This document shows, piece by piece, positions 58,455 through 64,000 of a stretch of 64,000 nt of DNA (the first letter of the stretch is position 1; each line of letters begins with the position of its first letter). Origin of the DNA: Litorihabitans aurantiacus (GTDB taxonomy: Bacteria > Actinomycetota > Actinomycetes > Actinomycetales > Beutenbergiaceae); assembly GCF_030161595.1 (NCBI RefSeq), contig NZ_BSUM01000001.1:682001-746000 (forward strand), in the 5' to 3' direction. The position numbers were made by a program, and so were the translations under genes. Under the pieces are notes generated by a model. It worked only from the letters and a program-made list of their open reading frames with translations. It searched no databases and was not told where the DNA came from.

Positions 58455-60158
58455 GGGTGACCCCCAGCCAGAAGAAGTCGCGCGATCCGAACGTCAGCAT
58501 CACGCCGCCCCCGCCCTGCGGCGTCGGGACCACCGGGGGAACTGCGATCCGCCGAACAGATCCGTCAGCGTGGCGTTCGGGATGTCGGGCAGCTGGATCG
58601 TCGCCGTGCGCGGGGTGTTGGCGAGGTTCGCGACGCACAGGACGGTCTCGCCGCCGCGCTCGGGGTCGCGGCGCAGGAATGCGAGCACCGACTCCTCGTC
58701 GCACGGCAGCGGGACGAACTCGCCCGTGCCGAACACCGGGTGCTGGCGCCGCACGGCCAGGAGGCCGCGCACCCAGTGCAGCAGCGACGTCGGCTGCGCC
58801 TGGTTGGCCTCCACGTTGACAGAGTTGTAGTGGTAGACGAGCGACTGCACCAGCGGCAGGTACAGCTTGCCGGGGTCGGCGCTCGAGAAGCCGGCGTTGC
58901 GGTCCGGCGTCCACTGCATCGGGGTGCGCACGCCGTCGCGGTCGGGCAACCAGATGTTGTCGCCCATCCCGATCTCGTCGCCGTAGTAGAGGCAAGGACT
59001 GCCCGGCAGGGACATCAGCAGCGCGTGCGCCAGCTCGATCTCGGCCCGGCTGTTGTTCAGGAGCGGGGCGAGGCGGCGGCGGATGCCGACGTTGGCGCGC
59101 ATCCGCGGGTCCTCGGCGTACCAGCCGTACATCGCGGCGCGCTCGTTCGTCGAGACCATCTCGAGGGTCAGCTCGTCGTGGTTGCGCAGGAACGTGCCCC
59201 ACTGCGCACCGACCGGGATGTCGGGCGTCTCCGCGAGGATCTCGCGGATGTTGGTGGCCCGCTGGTCGCGCAGCGCGTAGTAGATGCGCGGCATCACCGG
59301 GAAGTGGAAGCACATGTGGCACTCGGGCCGCTCGGGCGTGCCGTAGTAGGCGACCACGTCCTGGGGCCACTGGTTCGCCTCGGCCAGGAGCAGCGTGCCG
59401 GGCGCCTCGGCGTCGACCATCGCGCGCAGGTCCGCGAGGAACTCGTGCGTGCGGGGCAGATTCTCGCCGTCGGTGCCCTCCTCCTCGAAGAGGTAGGGGA
59501 CGGCGTCGAGCCGGAACCCGTCGACGCCGGTGCGCAGCCAGAAGCGCACGACGTCGAACATCGCGTCCTTGACGGCCGGGTTCTCGAAGTTCAGGTCGGG
59601 CTGGTGGGAGAAGAACCGGTGCCAGAAGTACTGCTTGCGCACCGGGTCGAACGTCCAGTTCGAGGTCTCCGTGTCGATGAAGATGATGCGCGCGTCGGCG
59701 TACTCGGTGTTGTCGTCGCGCCACACGTAGAAGTCGCCGAACGGACCGCTCGGGTCGCTGCGCGAGGCCTGGAACCACGGGTGCGCGTCGCTGGTGTGGT
59801 TCATGACCAGGTCGATCACGAGGCGCATGCCGCGCGCGTGGATCTCGGCCACGAGCTGCTCGAAGTCCTCGATCGTGCCGTACTGGCTCGCGACCGCGGT
59901 GTAGTCGGCGACGTCGTAGCCGCCGTCGCGCAGCGGCGACGGGAAGAACGGCGGGAGCCAGAGGCAGTCGACGCCGAGCCACTGCAGGTAGTCCAGGCGG
60001 CGGATCAGGCCCTTGATGTCACCGGAACCCGTGCCGTCAGAGTCGTCGAAGGCACGCAGCACGACCTCGTAGAAGACCGCGGTGCGGTACCACTCGGTGT
60101 CGTCGCTGCGCGCGTCGACCAGGGTGGTGGGGGTGATGTCGTTCGTCGGCGCGCTCAC
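58447..60158 (-). CDS. treS: Trehalose synthase/maltose alpha-D-glucosyltransferase (one frame break near end)
   Basis: TreS interconverts trehalose and maltose and feeds Mak. The protein is about 570 residues with a GH13 barrel. WYRTAVFYEVVLRAF is at the start, the nucleophile Asp is in DGFRLDAVPYLFEE, the acid Glu is in LLAEANQWP, and LRNHDELTLEMV follows. One base is missing at GGGGG 58535-58539; restoring it gives the C-terminus FPPVVPTPQGGGGVMLTFGSRD and the stop at 58447. The GTG at 60158 overlaps the glgE stop by GTGA. Confidence 0.94.
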
Positions 60159-62212
60159 GCGTGGACCTCCAGGATGTGCGCGACGGCGCCGCGCGGGTCG
60201 AGCCGGACGTAGTTCTCGCTGCCCCAGCGCCACTGCTCACCGGAGAGCTCGTCCCGCACGGTGACGGAGGCACCGGCGTCGGCCCGCGTGACGCCCAGGG
60301 CGGACAGGTCGAGGGTGACGACGCCCTCCCGCGTGGTGAACGGGTCGAGGGTCAGCACCACGAGGACGGTGTCGGCCTTCCCGGTGGGGGAGTGCTCGGC
60401 CGGGAGGTGCTTGGAGAACGCGACCATGTTCTCGTCCGAGGTCTCGTGCAGCGTGAGGTTGCGCAGCTGCTGCAGCGCGGGGTGGCGGCGCCGGACGTCG
60501 TTGAGGAGGCCGAGCAGCCGCGCGATCCCGAGGCGGTCGGCCGCCTCCCAGTCGCGCGCGACGTACTGGTACTTCTCGTTGTCGATCTGCTCCTGCGCGC
60601 CCGGCCGAGGAACGTTCTCCACCAGCTCGTAGCCCGCGTAGATGCCGTAGGTGGGGCTCGCAAGGGCGGCCAGCGCGGCACGGATGGCGAACGCCGCGGT
60701 CCCGCCCTGCTGCATGTAGGGCGTCAGGATGTCGTGCGTCGTGGGCCAGAACGAGGGGCGCATGACGGCGCCCAGGTCGCCGGAGACCTCCTCGAGGTAC
60801 TCCTCGACCTCCTCCTTCGTGTTGCGCCACGTGAAGTAGGTGTAGGACTGGTGGAACCCGACCGCGGCGAGCGTGCGCATCATCGCCGGGCGGGTGAACG
60901 CCTCCGACAGGAAGACGACCTCGGGGTGCGCGGTGTGGATCTCGCCGAGGATCCGCTCCCAGAAGTCCAGCGGCTTGGTGTGCGGGTTGTCGACGCGGAA
61001 CGCCGTCACACCGTGCTCGATCCAGAGCAGCAGCATGTCGCGGATCGCGACGTAGATGCCCTCGGGGTCGTTGTCGAAGTTCAGGGGGTAGATGTCCTGG
61101 TACTTCTTCGGCGGGTTCTCGGCGTAGGCGATGCTGCCGTCGGCGCGGGTGGTGAACCACTCGGGGTGCTCGGCCACCCAGGGGTGATCGGGCGAGGCCT
61201 GCAGCGCGATGTCGAGGGCCACCTCGAGGTCGAGCTCGCGGGCGCGCGCGACGAACGCGTCGAAGTCGTCGAAGGTCCCCAGGTCGGGGTGGATCGCGTC
61301 GTGCCCGCCCTCGGGCGCGCCGATGCCGTACGGGGAGCCCGGGTCGCCCGGCACCGTGGTGAGGGTGTTGTTGGGCCCCTTGCGGTTGGTCGTGCCGATC
61401 GGGTGGATCGGAGTCAGGTAGACGACGTCGAAGCCCATCTCGGCGATCTGCGGGAGGCGCTCGCCCGCCGTCGCGAAGGTGCCGGAGCGCCACTGCCCCG
61501 TGTCGGGGTCCTGCCACGCGCCCTCGGAGCGCGGGAAGAGCTCGTACCAGGCGCCGGTCAGCGCGCGGGTGCGGTGCACGCGCAGCGGGTAGGCGGTGCC
61601 GGTGGTGACGAGGTCGCGCAGCGGGCGCGCGGCCAGCGCGTCCGTGACCTCGCGGCTGCGGGCGACGGCGAGGCGCGCCAGCGGCGGCGAGGTCGTCTCG
61701 CGCAGGGCGGCGGCGGCCGAGGCGAGGGTGCGCGCGGCGTCGCTCGTGGTGCTCGCCGTCGCGGCCGTCAGGGTCGCGACGGCGCGGTCCAGGAGCAGGG
61801 CGCCCTCGGTGAGCATGAGCTCGACGTCGATCCCGGCGGGGACCTTGATGTCGGCGTCGTGCGTCCAGGTGCCCCACGGGTCCGACCAGCCCTCGACGTG
61901 GAAGGTCCAGTCACCCTCGGCGTCGGGCACCACGGTGCCGTGCCACAGGTCGAGGCCGGCGTTCACGCTGGTCATCGTGGTGGCGCTCGCGCGGGTGCCG
62001 TCCGGGCGCGTGAGTACCAGCGTGGCGGCGACGGCGTCGTGCCCCTCGCGGAACACGGTCGCCCGGATCGGGACGACCTCGCCCACGACGGCCTTGGTCG
62101 GCCATCGGCCGTTCTCGATGGTGGGGCCGACGTCGACCACCGGGATGCGACCGATGGGCGCGGACGGCGTGGGCTGCGGGGTCGTCGAGTTCGCCTGAGT
62201 CGTCGAAGTCAC
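60155..62212 (-). CDS. glgE: Alpha-1,4-glucan:maltose-1-phosphate maltosyltransferase GlgE
   Basis: GlgE polymerises maltose-1-phosphate into alpha-glucan and releases phosphate. The 685-residue protein has an N-terminal beta domain (GRIPVVDVGPTIENGRWPTKAVVGE). The GH13 barrel has nucleophile Asp in AFRVDNPHTKPLDFW and general acid Glu in VVFLSEAFTRPAMM. The substrate segment YLTPIHPIG is also present. The first gene of glgE-treS-mak-glgB, it starts at a GTG 6 nt after a TAGGTT box, so the operon transcript is probably leaderless. The 24-residue Thr/Pro/Ser-rich start may be trimmed. Confidence 0.95.
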   Translation of the reverse strand: MTSTTQANSTTPQPTPSAPIGRIPVVDVGPTIENGRWPTKAVVGEVVPIRATVFREGHDAVAATLVLTRPDGTRASATTMTSVNAGLDLWHGTVVPDAEGDWTFHVEGWSDPWGTWTHDADIKVPAGIDVELMLTEGALLLDRAVATLTAATASTTSDAARTLASAAAALRETTSPPLARLAVARSREVTDALAARPLRDLVTTGTAYPLRVHRTRALTGAWYELFPRSEGAWQDPDTGQWRSGTFATAGERLPQIAEMGFDVVYLTPIHPIGTTNRKGPNNTLTTVPGDPGSPYGIGAPEGGHDAIHPDLGTFDDFDAFVARARELDLEVALDIALQASPDHPWVAEHPEWFTTRADGSIAYAENPPKKYQDIYPLNFDNDPEGIYVAIRDMLLLWIEHGVTAFRVDNPHTKPLDFWERILGEIHTAHPEVVFLSEAFTRPAMMRTLAAVGFHQSYTYFTWRNTKEEVEEYLEEVSGDLGAVMRPSFWPTTHDILTPYMQQGGTAAFAIRAALAALASPTYGIYAGYELVENVPRPGAQEQIDNEKYQYVARDWEAADRLGIARLLGLLNDVRRRHPALQQLRNLTLHETSDENMVAFSKHLPAEHSPTGKADTVLVVLTLDPFTTREGVVTLDLSALGVTRADAGASVTVRDELSGEQWRWGSENYVRLDPRGAVAHILEVHA

Positions 62213-62218
62213 GGTACG

Positions 62219-62224
62219 AACCTA
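62219..62224 (-). promoter_or_regulatory. Putative -10 box of the glgE operon (leaderless)
   Basis: On the minus strand TAGGTT is followed by 6 nt and the glgE GTG. This is the same leaderless spacing as elsewhere and would be the single promoter for glgE, treS, mak and glgB. Confidence 0.5.
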
Positions 62225-62382
62225 GCCGGGGAGAGCCAGTGGGGTCACTGATCCTGTCGCGGGGCGCGCCGTGCGGCGTCGCCCTGGCGGCCGTGCTCGG
62301 CCCGGCCCGCCGGCCGACCGCCACCACCTGCCCCCCGGCCCTCCGACGTCGCCCGACCCAGCCCGCCCGGCGGCCCGAGGGC

Positions 62383-62433
62383 GCTCGTGGGGAAGTTCCG
62401 GACGGCTCCGGCATCCGAAAGTTCCCCACGAGC
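62383..62433. repeat. 51-bp intergenic palindrome, copy 1
   Basis: GCTCGTGGGGAA(G)TTC at one end pairs with its complement at the other (GAA-type TTCCCCACGAGC). The short middle is CGGACGGCTCCGGCATCCG. A second copy of the same length lies about 100 bp further on. Confidence 0.82.
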
Positions 62434-62536
62434 GGCCTGTGGCGTCAGGTGGGGTGGTCGGGCGTCGAGATGGGCGCCAGCAGGTGCGTCGCCGTCGACG
62501 TTCACCGTCGCGCTCGCCGCCGCGCCCGCCGGGGGC

Positions 62537-62587
62537 GCTCGTGGGGAAGTTCCAGACGGCCCCGCCGTCCGGAACTTCCCCACGAGC
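62537..62587. repeat. 51-bp intergenic palindrome, copy 2
   Basis: This copy has the same GCTCGTGGGGAAGTTCC/GGAACTTCCCCACGAGC arms as copy 1. Its middle AGACGGCCCCGCCGTC is different but related. Both copies have the same overall length as each other and resemble the 53-bp pair at 45.3 kb in layout. Confidence 0.82.
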
Positions 62588-62648
62588 ACTCTCCGGGTGC
62601 TGGGAGGGGATCCAGCGGCAGGCATCGGGCGCGGAGGAACGGCGGCGG

Positions 62649-63599
62649 TCACCGACTGTTCACGGTGCACCCCGGGCCGCAGGGAAGCGGTCGTCCGGCC
62701 CACCCGCCGCGGCGGATGGCGCCCGCCGTGAGCGCCGCGCTCCGGCAGGGTCGGCCGACCACGTGCCGGTAGCGCAGGCGCAGGGTGAGGTGCCCGGAGT
62801 CGACCGCCACCCAGTCGTCACGCCACACGTCGTCGTCGGTCAGCGCCTCGTGCAGCCGACCGTCCAGCTCGACCCGCGTGCCGTACTCCTCGAACACGGC
62901 GTCGCTGCGGATGCGTCGACCCTCCACCACGTCCGTGTGCTGCATCCTCGGGATCGGGAGGCCGTGGGCGCGCACCACACCACGCACGTAGCGGTGCTCG
63001 AGGACGGACTCGATCCCGCGAGTGACGAGCAGATCCTGCAGCACCGCCCGGTGGCGCACCGTCCGCCGTCGTGCGAGCTCGCGTCGCAGGTGCCCCGTGC
63101 CCCGCTGGAGCCTCGCGGCGGAGGTGATCAGTCCGATGACCGTGTCGACGTCCTCGGTCTCGTCGCACAGGTCGAGCGCCGTGACCTCGGCGGGGGTGCG
63201 GGCCGGGCTGCCGCCCCACGAGAGGGGCCGCCGCTGGCGTGACACCTCCATCCAGGACGGAGCGGCGACACGGCGGGCGTGCGGCACCACGACCTGGATT
63301 CTCGGCGACGGAGGATGCTCGAGCCCGAGGAGCCGGGCCGCCGTGGACCGGCACAGGGTCGCGCCCTCGCCGCAGTGCAGGAGCGTCGCCCAGCACCGCT
63401 CGCGGAAGCCGATCCGCCCGGTGTGGGTGAGGTACACCCCGTCCAGGATCCGGCGCCACCGCCCGGCCACCACGCGGTCGTGGCCATGGCGGTCGGACAG
63501 CCCCGCACCGATCAGCTGGTCTCGTGAGACGACCCCGTCCTGCGACGCGGCGAGCGCGTTCAGGTGGCGCCGTTGGTCGGTCGTCAGGGCTCGCGTCAC
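62649..63599 (-). CDS. AbiEi-antitoxin-like/DUF559-type protein
   Basis: This protein of about 316 residues has an N-terminal winged-helix segment (NALAASQDGVVSRDQLIGAGLSD; RRILDGVYLTHTG) like the AbiEi antitoxin family. Its C-terminal part contains RVELDGRLHEALTDDDVWRDDW, which resembles the DUF559/Vsr-like endonuclease fold with the acidic DGxxHE signature. Such proteins are common and multi-copy in actinobacteria and have no proven function. No AbiEii toxin gene is visible next to it. A GTG at 63599 is chosen; a TTG lies 36 nt further upstream. Confidence 0.75.
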   Translation of the reverse strand: MTRALTTDQRRHLNALAASQDGVVSRDQLIGAGLSDRHGHDRVVAGRWRRILDGVYLTHTGRIGFRERCWATLLHCGEGATLCRSTAARLLGLEHPPSPRIQVVVPHARRVAAPSWMEVSRQRRPLSWGGSPARTPAEVTALDLCDETEDVDTVIGLITSAARLQRGTGHLRRELARRRTVRHRAVLQDLLVTRGIESVLEHRYVRGVVRAHGLPIPRMQHTDVVEGRRIRSDAVFEEYGTRVELDGRLHEALTDDDVWRDDWVAVDSGHLTLRLRYRHVVGRPCRSAALTAGAIRRGGWAGRPLPCGPGCTVNSR

Positions 63600-63663
63600 G
63601 GGACGACCGTCCCGGGCGTCCCCACTCGCGTGCAACCGTCCCCGCCGCCCTGTGGACGGGACC

Positions 63664-63669
63664 TACCGT
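63664..63669 (+). promoter_or_regulatory. Putative -10 box of the GrpB-like gene (leaderless)
   Basis: TACCGT ends 6 nt before the GTG at 63676. The spacing matches the other leaderless candidates. Confidence 0.4.
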
Positions 63670-63675
63670 GGGCGG

Positions 63676-64000
63676 GTGACGACGCCGTCGAACCCCGCCG
63701 CCCTGAGTCCGCCCGATCCCACGTGGCCGGTGCGCGCCGAGGGCGTGCTCGCCGTCGTCCGCGCGGCGCTCGCGGACCTCCCGGGCGGTGGCGCGATCGT
63801 CGCCGACCACATCGGGTCGACGGCGGTGCCCGGCCTGGCCGCGAAGCCGTACCTCGACCTCCAGGTGCGGATCCTGCCCCTGCCCGACGACGCCGCCGTC
63901 GCCGCGCGCCTGGTGCCGCTCGGGTGGGCCCGGGCCGAGGGCTCGCGTCCGGACTCGCCCGGCGTGAACCACGACGTGCCCCGGGGCAGCGCGCAGGTGC
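63676..64000 (+). CDS. GrpB family protein (UPF0157), truncated by the window edge
   Basis: The first 108 residues are visible. They include DPTWPVRAEGVLAVVRAAL and the family hallmark DHIGSTAVPGLAAKPYLDLQVRI, which belongs to the nucleotidyltransferase-like fold of GrpB proteins. Their biochemical role is not established. The gene is divergent from the AbiEi-like gene with a 76-bp gap and continues beyond the end of the window, so no stop codon is seen. Confidence 0.88.
   Translation, partial: MTTPSNPAALSPPDPTWPVRAEGVLAVVRAALADLPGGGAIVADHIGSTAVPGLAAKPYLDLQVRILPLPDDAAVAARLVPLGWARAEGSRPDSPGVNHDVPRGSAQV

Larger units (their letters stand above)
62213..62648. other. 436-bp intergenic region with two palindromes
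   Basis: This gap between glgE and the AbiEi/DUF559-like gene holds the probable glgE promoter at its left end and two related 51-bp palindromes. I see no convincing coding region or RNA gene. Confidence 0.6.

Noticed and set aside
62649-64000. A complete AbiE toxin-antitoxin or defence island at the right edge
   Set aside because: Only an AbiEi/DUF559-like gene is present; no AbiEii toxin, integrase or other defence gene is visible before the window ends.

Overview
The window comes from the chromosome of a very high-GC actinobacterium, most likely a member of the Micrococcales (Cellulomonadaceae, Bogoriellaceae or Promicromonosporaceae type). The evidence is the SigR/RsrA redox pair with a SigR-type promoter, the 24-residue ribosomal protein bL37, the Kgd-type 2-oxoglutarate dehydrogenase, the DNA-repair nuclease NucS next to the ATP synthase operon, the complete GlgE trehalose-to-glucan pathway, frequent GTG starts with 4-bp GTGA overlaps, and many start codons 5-8 nt downstream of a TAnnnT -10 box. 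The genus is inferred; no rRNA gene is present. I see no prophage, insertion sequence or CRISPR array, and this reads as core chromosome.

Layout. 0-14 kb: a DUF6912 protein; a minus-strand run of aroA, rsgA and hisN; a DoxX protein; sigR-rsrA; bL37; a broken MDR oxidoreductase; an SGNH hydrolase; and a tightly overlapped operon of a YbjN-like protein, a divergent HSP90 and two paralogous repeat proteins. 14-25 kb: kgd, a two-component system, an M23 peptidase, an aldose-epimerase-like protein, tRNA-Arg(CCG) and an unknown membrane protein. 24-34 kb: lysA, hom, thrC, thrB (lysine/threonine), rho, rpmE, prfA and prmC. 34-45 kb: vanZ-like, a SUA5-type tRNA threonylcarbamoylation gene, a WecA/TagO-type transferase, an AtpI-like protein, atpBEFHAGDC, a DUF2550 protein and nucS. 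45-54.6 kb: a zinc-ribbon-like protein, an ABC-F protein, two alpha/beta hydrolases, a DivIVA/Scy-like coiled-coil protein with an unknown partner, a membrane protein/lipoprotein pair and a YbbN-like protein. 54.6-64 kb: a minus-strand operon transcribed glgE, treS, mak, glgB, then an AbiEi/DUF559-like protein and the start of a GrpB-like gene.

How the genes work together. TreS converts trehalose to maltose, Mak phosphorylates it, GlgE polymerises maltose-1-phosphate and GlgB branches the product. LysA, Hom, ThrC and ThrB cover the ends of the aspartate-family pathways. AtpB to AtpC form the F1Fo ATP synthase. PrfA is the release factor that PrmC methylates. SigR and RsrA form a thiol-redox switch with an apparent autoregulatory promoter.

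The most important caveat is that at least 13 reading-frame breaks occur, nearly all explained by one missing base in a short G or C run. They hit essential genes (rho, atpB, kgd) as well as dispensable ones. The simplest explanation is systematic homopolymer under-calling in this assembly, so these genes are probably intact in the organism. The most interesting biological items are the HSP90/repeat-protein operon, the SigR promoter, three sets of intergenic palindromes with locus-specific arms, and the Gly/Asn/Gln-rich segment in Rho.
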